This document shows positions 50,013 to 58,143 of a stretch of DNA of 64,000 nt, piece by piece. The first letter of the stretch is position 1. Every line of letters starts with the position of its first letter. The position numbers and the translations under genes were made by a program. This DNA comes from Castellaniella sp044508625 (GTDB lineage Bacteria; Pseudomonadota; Gammaproteobacteria; Burkholderiales; Burkholderiaceae_B), in contig JBIQHJ010000001.1 of the NCBI GenBank assembly GCA_044508625.1, forward strand, positions 1 to 64,000, given 5' to 3'. The notes beneath the pieces were generated by a model, which was given only the letters and a program-made list of their open reading frames with translations, was not told the origin of the DNA and ran no database searches.

Positions 50013-50042
50013 CATAAGTCATGGCCTTCCGGCCGAATTATG
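50013..50042. promoter_or_regulatory. Nested inverted repeat in the LysR/adh divergent region
   Basis: An inner dyad GGCC-TTCC-GGCC (50023-50034) is flanked by CATAA (50013-50017) and TTATG (50038-50042). It is centred about 110 bp from the LysR start and 160 bp from the dehydrogenase start, a usual place for a LysR site. Binding is not demonstrated. Confidence 0.35.
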
Positions 50043-50186
50043 ATTTGCCGCGGCGGCCGCCCGGCCCTTTAATGGGCGGACGGTGTCGCCCGCGGGCGGC
50101 CGTGGCGCAGCCGGATCCGGCGCGCACGGCGCGGGGGGCGAAGGCAAAGGAGATGATCGGATGGAACATCCAGGAGGAACGCCGGC

Positions 50187-51320
50187 ATGAAGATGACCGC
50201 CGCGGTGATGTATGAGCAGGGACGCCCGAAGCCCTACGTGGACAGCCTGCCGTTCCGGATCGAGGAGGTCGATCTCGAGGGGCCTGGCGAGGGCGAGGTG
50301 CTGGTGGAGGTCCGGGCCGCCGGATTGTGCCATTCGGACCTGTCCCAGGTGGCGGGATTGCGCAAGCGCAAGCTGCCGGTGGTCGGCGGGCACGAGGGCG
50401 CCGGCATCGTGCGCGAGGTCGGCGCGGGCGTCACCGGCCTTGCGCCCGGCGACCACGTGGTGATGACGGTGGTGGCGGGATGCGGATGCTGCCGCGCCTG
50501 CGGCCGCATGCGCCCCGCCTTGTGCCAGAGCGTGACCGTCCCGCGGACGCAGGGCCTGCTGTCGACGGGCGGGCGGCGCCTGAGCCGCAACGGCCAGCCC
50601 ATCTACCACTACAGCGGCGTGTCGGCCTTCGCCCAGTATGCGATCACCGCGCCCGGGTCGCTCGTCCGCATCGACGACGACGTGCCGCTGGACGTCGCGG
50701 CCATGTTCGGCTGCGCGGTGGTCACCGGGGCCGGGGCCGTGCTCAACACGGCGCGGGTGCAGCCCGGCGCCAGCGTCGCGGTGATCGGCCTGGGCGGGGT
50801 GGGCCTCAACGGCGTGATGGCGGCGCGGATCGCCGGCGCCCGGCACATCGTCGGCATCGACATCAACACCGGCAAGTTTCCCCTGGCGCGCGAGCTGGGC
50901 GCGACCGAGACGATCTCGGCCACGGATCCCGACGTCGTCCAGAAGGTGCGCGACCTGAGCGACGGCGGCGTGGATTTCACGTTCGAGATGACCGGCAACC
51001 AGCAGGCGATCGCGCTGGGCAACGCCATCACGGCGCGCGGCGGCGACGTCATCTGCGTCGGCCTGGGGGCCTCGGACGCCCTGTTCCAGTTCGTGCACGC
51101 GGCCCTGGTGACCGAGGAGCGCGGGATCAGGGGATCGTTCATGGGCTCGACCGTGCCCGAGCGCGACATTCCCTACTACATCGGCCTGTACAAGGAGGGC
51201 AGGATGCCCGTGGACCGCCTCAAGAGCGGCGAGATCTCGTTCGGGGAACTCAACCTCAGCCTGGACCTGCTGGACCGCGGCGAGGTCGTGCGGCAGATCC
51301 TGGTGCCGCACGCGGCATAG
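50187..51320 (+). CDS. Zinc-dependent alcohol dehydrogenase (MDR family)
   Basis: A 377-residue medium-chain dehydrogenase. Catalytic zinc ligands are in GLCHSDLSQ (Cys near 47) and GGHEGAGIV (His near 68). The structural-zinc lobe has four cysteines in CGCCRACGRMRPALC near 99. The NAD site is VAVIGLGGVGLNGVMAARIA near 197 with an Asp at the end of strand 2 (GIDIN). It resembles class III/aryl-alcohol-type enzymes (IGLYKEGRMPVDRLKSGEI). It opens a plus-strand operon with two flavin reductases, an amidohydrolase and two binding proteins. GGAGGAACGCCGGC precedes the ATG. Confidence 0.9.
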   Translation: MKMTAAVMYEQGRPKPYVDSLPFRIEEVDLEGPGEGEVLVEVRAAGLCHSDLSQVAGLRKRKLPVVGGHEGAGIVREVGAGVTGLAPGDHVVMTVVAGCGCCRACGRMRPALCQSVTVPRTQGLLSTGGRRLSRNGQPIYHYSGVSAFAQYAITAPGSLVRIDDDVPLDVAAMFGCAVVTGAGAVLNTARVQPGASVAVIGLGGVGLNGVMAARIAGARHIVGIDINTGKFPLARELGATETISATDPDVVQKVRDLSDGGVDFTFEMTGNQQAIALGNAITARGGDVICVGLGASDALFQFVHAALVTEERGIRGSFMGSTVPERDIPYYIGLYKEGRMPVDRLKSGEISFGELNLSLDLLDRGEVVRQILVPHAA

Positions 51321-51349
51321 GCCGCGAGGCCGCCGTTCAAGGAAGGCGC

Positions 51350-52504
51350 ATGGCTTCCCTGTTCTCCAGTCTGCGCTTGCGGGGCGTCGACATCCGCAAC
51401 CGCGTCGCGATCTCGTCGATGTGCACGTATTCCGCCCATGAGGGCGAGGCGTCCGACTTCCATCTGGCCCACTATGGACGATTCGGCCTGGGGGGCGCGG
51501 GCCTGGTCATGATCGAGGCCACGGCGGTGCTGCCCGAGGGCCGCATCAGCCACGGGGATCTCGGCCTGTGGTCGGACCGGCAGGTCGAGCCGCTGGCGCG
51601 CATCGTGCGGCTGCTGAAATCCCAGGGCGCGGCGGTCGGCATCCAGTTGTGCCACGGCGGGCGCAAGGCCAACCGCCAGCGTCCCTGGCACGGCAACGGT
51701 CCCGTCGGCGCCGAGGATCATGCCCTGCGCGGCGAAGGCGTCTGGCCGCTCAAGGCGCCCAGCGCCCTGGCTTTCGGCGAGGGATACCAGGTGCCCGCCG
51801 AGGCCACCTACCGCGACATGGCCGACATCCGCGAGGCCTTCGCCGCCGCGACCGAGCGCGCATGCCGGGCGGGTTTCGACATCGTGGAGCTGCATGCCGC
51901 GCATGGGTTCCTGCTGCACTCGTTCATGTCGCCCCTGACCAATCGGCGCTCGGACGCCTATTCCGGATCCTTCGAGGGACGCCATCGGTATGCCCTCGAG
52001 GTCGTCGGCGACATGCGCGCGGCATGGCCCGCGGAGCGCGCCATGTTCGTCCGGGTGTCGGCGCTGGACGGCGCGGAAGGGGGCCGGGCCTTCGGCGAGA
52101 CGATCGCCTTCGCCCGCGAGCTCAAGGCGGCCGGCGTGGACCTGGTCGACTGCTCCTCCGGAGGCCTGGCGGGGCATTCGGCATCGACGTCGAGGGATGC
52201 GCCCGGCTACGGCTTCCAGGTCCCCTACGCCGAAGGCATCCGCCGCGAGGCGGGGGTGGCGACCATGGCGGTGGGCCTGATCACCGAGCCCGGGCTGGCC
52301 GAGCAGGTCATCGCCGAGGGGCGGGCGGACCTGGTGGCGATCGGCCGGCAGGCGCTGTTCGACCCGAACTGGCCGCTGCATGCCGAGGCGGCCCTTGGCG
52401 CCGCCGACCCTTCGAACCCCTACGCATCCTGGCCCGTGCAGTATGGCTGGTGGCTGAACGGCCGCCATCGGGCGCTGGCCGGCCTGCGTTCCCGAAAAGA
52501 CTAG
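51350..52504 (+). CDS. Old Yellow Enzyme family NADH:flavin oxidoreductase (YqjM/XenA class)
   Basis: A 384-residue FMN ene-reductase. Class II marks are C25 and Y27 in SSMCTYSAHEG, the HAAH pair in VELHAAHGFLLHSFMSPLTN near 181, and SDAYSGSFEGRHRYALEVV. The active-site arginine/FMN segment is GRADLVAIGRQALFDPNWP. It reduces the C=C bond of an alpha,beta-unsaturated carbonyl compound. It sits 29 bp after the alcohol dehydrogenase, which could supply the enone by oxidising an allylic alcohol. Confidence 0.9.
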   Translation: MASLFSSLRLRGVDIRNRVAISSMCTYSAHEGEASDFHLAHYGRFGLGGAGLVMIEATAVLPEGRISHGDLGLWSDRQVEPLARIVRLLKSQGAAVGIQLCHGGRKANRQRPWHGNGPVGAEDHALRGEGVWPLKAPSALAFGEGYQVPAEATYRDMADIREAFAAATERACRAGFDIVELHAAHGFLLHSFMSPLTNRRSDAYSGSFEGRHRYALEVVGDMRAAWPAERAMFVRVSALDGAEGGRAFGETIAFARELKAAGVDLVDCSSGGLAGHSASTSRDAPGYGFQVPYAEGIRREAGVATMAVGLITEPGLAEQVIAEGRADLVAIGRQALFDPNWPLHAEAALGAADPSNPYASWPVQYGWWLNGRHRALAGLRSRKD

Positions 52505-52553
52505 CCGGATGCCCGCGGCGCGGGCCCTGGCCGCTGCAATGGAGACGAGCGCG

Positions 52554-53639
52554 ATGACGACCGAAACGACGAGGACTCCTCCCTTCCGGGGCAACCAGCC
52601 CCGGACCACGGCGCAGCTCGAGGCCTGGCATGCGGGCGCGCAGCCCGAAGCCGCGCTCGAGCCCGCCCTGCCCATCATCGATCCCCACCACCATCTGTAC
52701 GACTCGCCCGCGGCGGGCAGCCGCTACATGCTGCCCGACCTGCTGGCGGACCTGGCCTGCGGGCACCGCATCGTCGCGACGGTGTACGTCGAGGCCTACC
52801 ATTCGATGTGGCGCGCCCGCGGCGACGAGGCGATGCGCCCGGTGGGGGAAATCGAGTTCGCGCGCGGCATCGGCGCGGTGGCCGATAGCGAGGTCTATGG
52901 CCCTTGCCGCGTCGCGGCCTCGATCGTGGGGTTCGCCGACCTGTCGCTGGGCGACGGCGTGGCGCCCGTGCTCGAGGCGATGATCGAGGCCGGCGGCGGA
53001 CGCCTGCGCGGGATCCGCCAGCAGGCCGCCTACGATCCCGGCCCGATCGGCGCCACGATCAAGCACAGGGCCCCGGCGCACCTGCTGCTGGACCCCGCCT
53101 TCCAGAAAGGGTTCGCGCATCTCGCCAGGCATGGCCTGAGCTTCGACGGCTGGGTCTATCATCCGCAGCTCGACGAATGGGCGCGGCTCGCCGCGCGCTT
53201 TCCCGATACCGTGATGGTGCTCGACCACGTGGGGGGCGTCTGCGGCGTGCCCGAGTATCCCGGCCATCGCCGGGCGTTCGACGAGTGGCGCACCGGCCTG
53301 AAGGCGGTGGCGGCCTGTCCCAATGTCCGCGTCAAGGTGGGCGGCATGGGCATGGCGGTCTTCGGCTTCGGCTTCGAGCATGGCGAGCGGCCCGCCGCCT
53401 CGCAGGTCCTGGCGCGGGCCTGGCAGCCCTACATCGACACCTGCCTCGAGCTGTTCGGCCCCGAGCGCTGCATGTTCGAGAGCAATTTCCCGGTGGACAA
53501 GCAGTCCTGCGGATACGCCGAGCTGTGGAACGCCTTCAAGATCGCCACCGCCTCCCTGTCGGCCGGCGAGCGCCGGGCCCTGTTCCACGACACGGCGGCG
53601 CGCACCTATCACGTGACCACCACGGAGGCGTCGGCATGA
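52554..53639 (+). CDS. Amidohydrolase-2 family TIM-barrel hydrolase
   Basis: A 361-residue member of the amidohydrolase (2-pyrone-4,6-dicarboxylate lactonase-like) family. The metal-binding HxH is in IIDPHHHLYDS near 41; VMVLDHVGGVCGVPEYPG is near 221 and FESNFPVDKQSCGYAELWNA near 309. It probably opens a lactone or hydrolyses a ring amide after the ene-reductase step. I chose the ATG at 52554 because GGAG lies about nine bases upstream; in-frame ATGs at 52509 and 52539 precede it. Its stop overlaps the next gene start (ATGA). Confidence 0.85.
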   Translation: MTTETTRTPPFRGNQPRTTAQLEAWHAGAQPEAALEPALPIIDPHHHLYDSPAAGSRYMLPDLLADLACGHRIVATVYVEAYHSMWRARGDEAMRPVGEIEFARGIGAVADSEVYGPCRVAASIVGFADLSLGDGVAPVLEAMIEAGGGRLRGIRQQAAYDPGPIGATIKHRAPAHLLLDPAFQKGFAHLARHGLSFDGWVYHPQLDEWARLAARFPDTVMVLDHVGGVCGVPEYPGHRRAFDEWRTGLKAVAACPNVRVKVGGMGMAVFGFGFEHGERPAASQVLARAWQPYIDTCLELFGPERCMFESNFPVDKQSCGYAELWNAFKIATASLSAGERRALFHDTAARTYHVTTTEASA

Positions 53640-55582
53640 ATCCTTTTCCCAGGCTTTTCGAGCCCCTGCGCATCGGGTCCATGACGGTCCCGAACCGGAT
53701 CTGCTTCGCGGCCTCCAGTTCCGAGCTGGCCGACCTGGACGGCCATGCGGGGCCGCGCATGGCGGCCTATTATGCCGAGCGCGCCCGCGGCGGCGCCGGG
53801 CTGATCGTGGTGGAGGCGACCTACGTCGAGATGGAGGGCCGCCGGCTGCCGCGCAACGCCATGCTGCACGAGGACGGCTACATCCCGGGCCTGCGCCTGA
53901 TCGCCGATGCCGTGCACGAGGCGGGCGGCAAGATCGCCCTGCAGCTCAATCACGGCGGGCGCGAGGCGGTGACCGCCGTCTCGGGCTCGACGCCGCTCGG
54001 GCCGTCTCCCATCGCCTCCTCCTTCACCGGCGGCGGGACGGTGAGCATCCCGCGCGAGCTGACCCGTGCCGAGATCCTGCGGATCGTGGGGCGCTTTGCC
54101 GATGCGGCGCAACGGGCGCGGGAGGCCGGCTACGACGCGGTCGAGCTGCACGGGGCCCATGGCTACCTGATCAGCCAGTTCCTGTCGCCCGACGCCAACC
54201 GGCGCGAGGACCAGTATGGCCGGGACGTGCGGGGCCGCAGCCGGTTCGCGGTCGAGATCGTCGCGGAGATCAAGCGCCGGATGGGCGACTATCCGGTCAT
54301 CTTTCGCATGAACAGCAGCGATCACGCCCCGGGCGGCCTGGAGCTGGACGAGGCCTTGCGGATCGCCCGATTCGTCGAGGAGGCGGGGGCGGACTCGATC
54401 AGCCTCTCGGCGGGCATCCACGCCTCGCGGCCCTACAGGATCATCCCCGGCATGGCCGAGTCCGAGGCCTGGAACCGCGCGGCCGCGCGCGCCATGCGCG
54501 AGCGGGTGTCGGTGCCCGTGATGACGGTCGGCCGGATTTCCGAGCCGCGGATCGCCGAGGACCTGCTGGCGGCGGGCGATGCCGACGTGATCTGCCTGAG
54601 CCGCGCGCTGATCGCCGACCCGTATTGGCCGGCCAAGGCGCGGGCGGGCAAGGTGGAGGAGATCACCCCGTGCATCGCCTGCAACGAGTGCGTGGCCAAC
54701 ATCCACAATCACAATGGCGTGGCCTGTACCGTCAACCCCCTGGCAAGCCGCGAGCTGGAGCTGCGGCCCCTGCTGGATCGCCGGCCGCCGCCGCGCCGGG
54801 TGGCGGTGATCGGTGCCGGGGCCGCCGGGCTCGCCGCCGCCACCACGGCCGCCCGCCGCGGCCACGAGGTCCATCTCTTCGAGCGGTCGGACCAGCTCGG
54901 CGGCCAGTTGGACCTGGCCCGCCGGCCGCCGCAGCGGGAAAAGATCGGGGACATCCTGGCGTTCTACCGGCGCGAGGTGGACCGCCTGGGCCTGACCGTC
55001 CATCTGGGGCGGGAGCCATCACCGGACGAGGTCGGCGCCTTGCGGCCCGATGTCGTCATCGTATCGATCGGCGCGAGATCGGTGTCCCCCGACCTCGCCG
55101 GGACTTCGCGCACGCGCGTGCTGACCGGCTGGAAGGTGCTGGCCGGCCTCGAAAAGCCGGGACCCGTCAGCCTGGTGGTGGGCGGTGGGCTGGTCGGCGT
55201 GGAGGTCGCGGACTTCCTCGCGCACCACGGCGGCACCCCGATCCTCGTGGCGCGCTCCGAGATCCTCAAGAAGGCCGTGCACGCGGACAAGGTGCATTAC
55301 GTCGATCGTTTCGCCGAGCTGGACATGGAGGTGCTGACGCATACCCGGGTCCTGAGGATCGGCGACGGATGGGTCGAGATCCAGACGCGCAAGCGGCTGC
55401 CGCGCCGGCTCGAGGGGATCGACGACGTGATCTTCTGCACAGGATACGCCGACCGCATGGCGGACGGCGCGCAGTTCGAGGGCCTGGGCGTGCCCGTCCA
55501 TCACGTGGGCGACGTCCGGGGCTCGAGGAAATTCTTCGAGGCGATCCGCGAGGGGACACTGGCCGCGCTGGAAATCGCCTGA
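53636..55582 (+). CDS. Three-domain Old Yellow Enzyme: FMN barrel, 4Fe-4S and FAD/NAD domain (2,4-dienoyl-CoA reductase-like)
   Basis: A 648-residue flavoprotein. The N-terminal FMN barrel (1-340) has VELHGAHGYLISQFLSPDAN near 167. The iron-sulphur site is C-x2-C-x2-C-x11-C in CIACNEC...CTVNP near 345-363. The C-terminal FAD/NAD part begins VAVIGAGAAGLAAATTAARR near 388 and includes LVVGGGLVGVEVADFLAHHG near 518. Relatives are FadH-type 2,4-dienoyl-CoA reductases, trimethylamine dehydrogenase and bile-acid reductases. It is distinct from the small OYE at 51350, so the operon carries two ene-reductases. It is coupled to the amidohydrolase. Confidence 0.9.
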   Translation: MNPFPRLFEPLRIGSMTVPNRICFAASSSELADLDGHAGPRMAAYYAERARGGAGLIVVEATYVEMEGRRLPRNAMLHEDGYIPGLRLIADAVHEAGGKIALQLNHGGREAVTAVSGSTPLGPSPIASSFTGGGTVSIPRELTRAEILRIVGRFADAAQRAREAGYDAVELHGAHGYLISQFLSPDANRREDQYGRDVRGRSRFAVEIVAEIKRRMGDYPVIFRMNSSDHAPGGLELDEALRIARFVEEAGADSISLSAGIHASRPYRIIPGMAESEAWNRAAARAMRERVSVPVMTVGRISEPRIAEDLLAAGDADVICLSRALIADPYWPAKARAGKVEEITPCIACNECVANIHNHNGVACTVNPLASRELELRPLLDRRPPPRRVAVIGAGAAGLAAATTAARRGHEVHLFERSDQLGGQLDLARRPPQREKIGDILAFYRREVDRLGLTVHLGREPSPDEVGALRPDVVIVSIGARSVSPDLAGTSRTRVLTGWKVLAGLEKPGPVSLVVGGGLVGVEVADFLAHHGGTPILVARSEILKKAVHADKVHYVDRFAELDMEVLTHTRVLRIGDGWVEIQTRKRLPRRLEGIDDVIFCTGYADRMADGAQFEGLGVPVHHVGDVRGSRKFFEAIREGTLAALEIA

Positions 55583-55610
55583 AAGATCCATACAAAAAGG
55601 AGACAGACCC

Positions 55611-56792
55611 ATGATTCGCACATCCACCATCAAGCTGCGGGCCGCCATGGCCTTCGTCCTGGGCGCCGGGCTGCTGTGCAGCGCGGCCGCGGGGGCGGCC
55701 GAGACGCTCAAGATCGGCGTGATCGCCGCCCTGACGGGCGGCGGCGCCCCCTGGGGAATGGCGGCCGCCGAGGGCTCGCGCATCCTGGCCGACCGGGTCA
55801 ACCAGGCCGGCGGCCTGGACGTCGGCGGCAGGAAGGTCAAGGTCGAGGTCATCGCCTATGACGACCAGTACAAGGCGGCCGAGGCGGTGGCCGCCTACAA
55901 CCGCCTGGTCAACCAGGATGGCGTGAAGTACATCGTCATCCTGTCCTCGGCCGCGACGCTGGCGCTCAAGCAGAACGCCGAGGACGACCAGGTGGTCATG
56001 ATGACCGGCGCCTACACCAGCAAGGCGCTGGACAAGAACAGCCACTACGTATTCCGCATGTACAGCGCGCCCGAGGACTATCTGCCCTCGATGATCGGCT
56101 GGATGAAGGACAATCTGCAGGGGCGGCGGGTGATGGTAGTCAACCCGAACGACGAATCCGGCTGGGATCAGGTGCGCCTGAGCGAGGCGATCTTCAAGGA
56201 AAAGGGTTTCGAGGTGCTGGGCCACGAGCTCTACGAGCGGGCGCAAAAGGACTTCCAGCCCATGCTCACGCGCATCATCGCCATGAAGCCCGACATGATC
56301 GAACTGGGCGGGACGCCTCCGGCCACGGCGGGCCTGATCATCCGCCAGGCCCGCGAGCTCGGCTACGACAGGCTCTTTACCAAGACGGGCGGCGCCGGGC
56401 CCAGGGACATCGTGGCGGGCGCGGGCGCGGAGGCCGCCGAGGGCATCATCAACATGCTGTATGCCGACCAGTCCAATGCCGGGTATCGGGCGCTGGTGGC
56501 CGACTACAAGAAGCGCAACCAGGGCCAGGAGCCCAACGAAATCATTGTGCCGTTCTATGACGGCGCCAACACCCTGCTGCATGCCATCCAGAAGGCGGGG
56601 ACCATCGACGACACGGCCAAGGTCATGGCGGCCTTCAAGAAGACCCTGCCCATGACCTCCCTCCAGGGCGATCCCATGACCCTGGGCGGCATGAAGCACT
56701 ACGGCGCGGATGCCCAGATCATGACGGTGAACTACATCGGCACGATCCGCAAGGGCGAGCCCGTGGTGCTTGGCAAGACCTCGAACGATTGA
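55611..56792 (+). CDS. ABC transporter substrate-binding protein (HAAT type), first of a tandem pair
   Basis: A 393-residue periplasmic receptor. The signal peptide ends AAAGAAE; the mature part begins TLKIGVIAALTGGGAPWGMA. The family segment VIAYDDQYKAAEAVAAYNRL near 81 and the hinge LPSMIGWMKDNL near 160 are present. It is closely related to the next gene over its whole length, including the C-terminal GEPVVLGKTSND. No permease or ATPase is encoded beside it, so it must use a transporter elsewhere. AAAAGGAGACAG precedes the ATG. Confidence 0.9.
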   Translation: MIRTSTIKLRAAMAFVLGAGLLCSAAAGAAETLKIGVIAALTGGGAPWGMAAAEGSRILADRVNQAGGLDVGGRKVKVEVIAYDDQYKAAEAVAAYNRLVNQDGVKYIVILSSAATLALKQNAEDDQVVMMTGAYTSKALDKNSHYVFRMYSAPEDYLPSMIGWMKDNLQGRRVMVVNPNDESGWDQVRLSEAIFKEKGFEVLGHELYERAQKDFQPMLTRIIAMKPDMIELGGTPPATAGLIIRQARELGYDRLFTKTGGAGPRDIVAGAGAEAAEGIINMLYADQSNAGYRALVADYKKRNQGQEPNEIIVPFYDGANTLLHAIQKAGTIDDTAKVMAAFKKTLPMTSLQGDPMTLGGMKHYGADAQIMTVNYIGTIRKGEPVVLGKTSND

Positions 56793-56827
56793 TGCACCAC
56801 CCTCAACCATGGACCGGAGACAAAGCC

Positions 56828-58003
56828 ATGATCCATAAATCCATTTTCACTCCCCGGGCCGTCCTGGCCTGCCTGGCCGCCGCCGGCCTGCTGCATGCCG
56901 GCGCCGCGGGCGCCGAGACGCTGAAGATCGGCGTGATCGCCGCGCTGACGGGAGGCGGCGCCCCCTGGGGGATGGCCGCCGCCGAGGGGCCCCGCATCCT
57001 GGCCGAGCGGGTCAACCAGGCCGGCGGCCTGGACGTCGGCGGCAAGAAGGTCAAGGTCGAGGTCATCGCCTACGACGACCAGTACAAGGCGGCCGAGGCC
57101 GTGGCCGCCTACAACCGCCTGGTCAACCAGGACGGCGTGAAATACGTCATCATCCTGTCCTCGGCGGCGACCATGGCGCTCAAGCGCAACGTCGAGGACG
57201 ACAAGGTCATCGGCATGTCCTCGGCCTACACCAGCAAGGCCCTGGACAAGGATTCCCAGTACATGTTCCGCATGTACAGCGCGCCCGAGGACTACCTGCC
57301 CTCGATGATCGGCTGGATGAAGGACAATCTGCAGGCGCGCCGCGTGGTGGTGGTCAATCCGAACGACGAGACCGGCTGGGACCAGGTGCGCCTGAGCGAG
57401 GCGATCTTCAAGGAAAAGGGTTTCGAGGTGCTGGGGCACGAGCTTTTCGAGCGGGCGCAAAAGGATTTCCAGCCCATGCTCACGCGCATCATCGCCATGA
57501 AGCCCGACATGATCGAGCTGGGCGGCACCTCGCCCGCCACGGCGGGCCTGATCATCCGCCAGGCCCGCGAGCTCGGCTACGACAAGCTCTTTACCAAGAC
57601 GGGCGGCGCGGGTCCCAAGGACATCGTGGCCGGCGCCGGCGCCGCGGCCGCCGAGGGCACGATCAACATGCTGTACGCCGATCCGGCGAACAAGGGCTAT
57701 CAAGAGCTCGCCGCGGCCTACAAAAAGCGCAATGGCCACGACGCCAACGAGATCATCGTGTCGTTCTACGACGGCGCCAACGCCATCCTCCATGCGGTCC
57801 AGAAGGCCGGCACCATCGACGACACGGCCAAGGTGGCCGCCTCGTTCAAGGCGGCCATGCCGTTCAAGTCGGTGCAGGGCGAGGACCTGCACATGGGCGG
57901 CATGAAGCACTACGGGATCGACCACCAGGTCATGACGGTCAACTACATCGGCGCCATCCGCAACGGCGAGCCGGTGGTGCTCGGCAAGACCTCGAACGAC
58001 TAG
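56828..58003 (+). CDS. ABC transporter substrate-binding protein (HAAT type), second of a tandem pair
   Basis: A 391-residue paralogue of the preceding gene, nearly identical over long stretches (for example the mature start, YDDQYKAAEAVAAYNRLVNQ and RLSEAIFKEKGFEVLGHEL). It differs at scattered positions and in a replaced signal peptide (AVLACLAAAGLLHAGAAGAE). Differences cluster near the end of the first lobe (SSAATMALKRNVEDDKVIGM against SSAATLALKQNAEDDQVVMM), where ligand contacts are expected, so the pair may have diverged in specificity. I start at the ATG at 56828; an in-frame ATG at 56789 overlaps the previous stop. Confidence 0.9.
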   Translation: MIHKSIFTPRAVLACLAAAGLLHAGAAGAETLKIGVIAALTGGGAPWGMAAAEGPRILAERVNQAGGLDVGGKKVKVEVIAYDDQYKAAEAVAAYNRLVNQDGVKYVIILSSAATMALKRNVEDDKVIGMSSAYTSKALDKDSQYMFRMYSAPEDYLPSMIGWMKDNLQARRVVVVNPNDETGWDQVRLSEAIFKEKGFEVLGHELFERAQKDFQPMLTRIIAMKPDMIELGGTSPATAGLIIRQARELGYDKLFTKTGGAGPKDIVAGAGAAAAEGTINMLYADPANKGYQELAAAYKKRNGHDANEIIVSFYDGANAILHAVQKAGTIDDTAKVAASFKAAMPFKSVQGEDLHMGGMKHYGIDHQVMTVNYIGAIRNGEPVVLGKTSND

Positions 58004-58018
58004 CGGCCCGGACGGCCC

Positions 58019-58046
58019 GGCCCGGCGGCCTTCGCGGCGCCGGGCC
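58019..58046 (+). terminator. Strong hairpin after the tandem binding-protein genes
   Basis: GGCCCGGC (58019-58026) pairs perfectly with GCCGGGCC (58039-58046). An A-run rather than a T-run follows on this strand, so it is not a classical intrinsic terminator. It may stabilise the 3' end of the binding-protein message. Confidence 0.35.
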
Positions 58047-58059
58047 CGGTCAAAAAAAA

Positions 58060-58139
58060 GGCGCCCCGGGAATTGAACCGACCCCCAGGAGGTGGACGGT
58101 CACGGCTCGGGCGGCGAGGCCCGAGCTCGATACCGCGCC
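58060..58139 (-). ncRNA. Structured 80-nt 3' element ending in an oligo-T tract (possible 3'-UTR small RNA or terminator)
   Basis: Read on the minus strand, directly after the aldehyde dehydrogenase stop, a closing stem GGCGC/GCGCC encloses the strong hairpin CTCGGGC-CTCGCC-GCCCGAG and a weaker hairpin around GACC/GGTC. Eight T residues follow immediately (58059-58052). The 3' part contains a tRNA T-loop-like GGTTCAATTCC, but no cloverleaf forms. It is at least the terminator of the aldehyde dehydrogenase gene. Confidence 0.35.
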
Positions 58140-58143
58140 GGCC

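Noticed and set aside
50014..50024. ATAAGTCATGG, identical to part of regulon element copy 2, before the alcohol dehydrogenase operon
   Set aside because: The following CATGA half and the GTTTGCGAAACC dyad are absent, so it does not meet the compound pattern; probably chance or part of the local LysR dyad.
58051..58060. The A8 run as an intrinsic terminator for the plus-strand binding-protein operon
   Set aside because: On the plus strand the hairpin is followed by A residues, not T. The T-run belongs to the minus-strand transcript of the aldehyde dehydrogenase.
58060..58139. A tRNA gene on the minus strand, suggested by GGTTCAATTCC and GGCGC/GCGCC ends 80 nt apart
   Set aside because: Two of five T-stem pairs are mismatched, the acceptor pairs only five of seven, and the D and anticodon arms cannot be formed because a strong seven-base hairpin occupies their place. 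Kept only as a structured 3' element.
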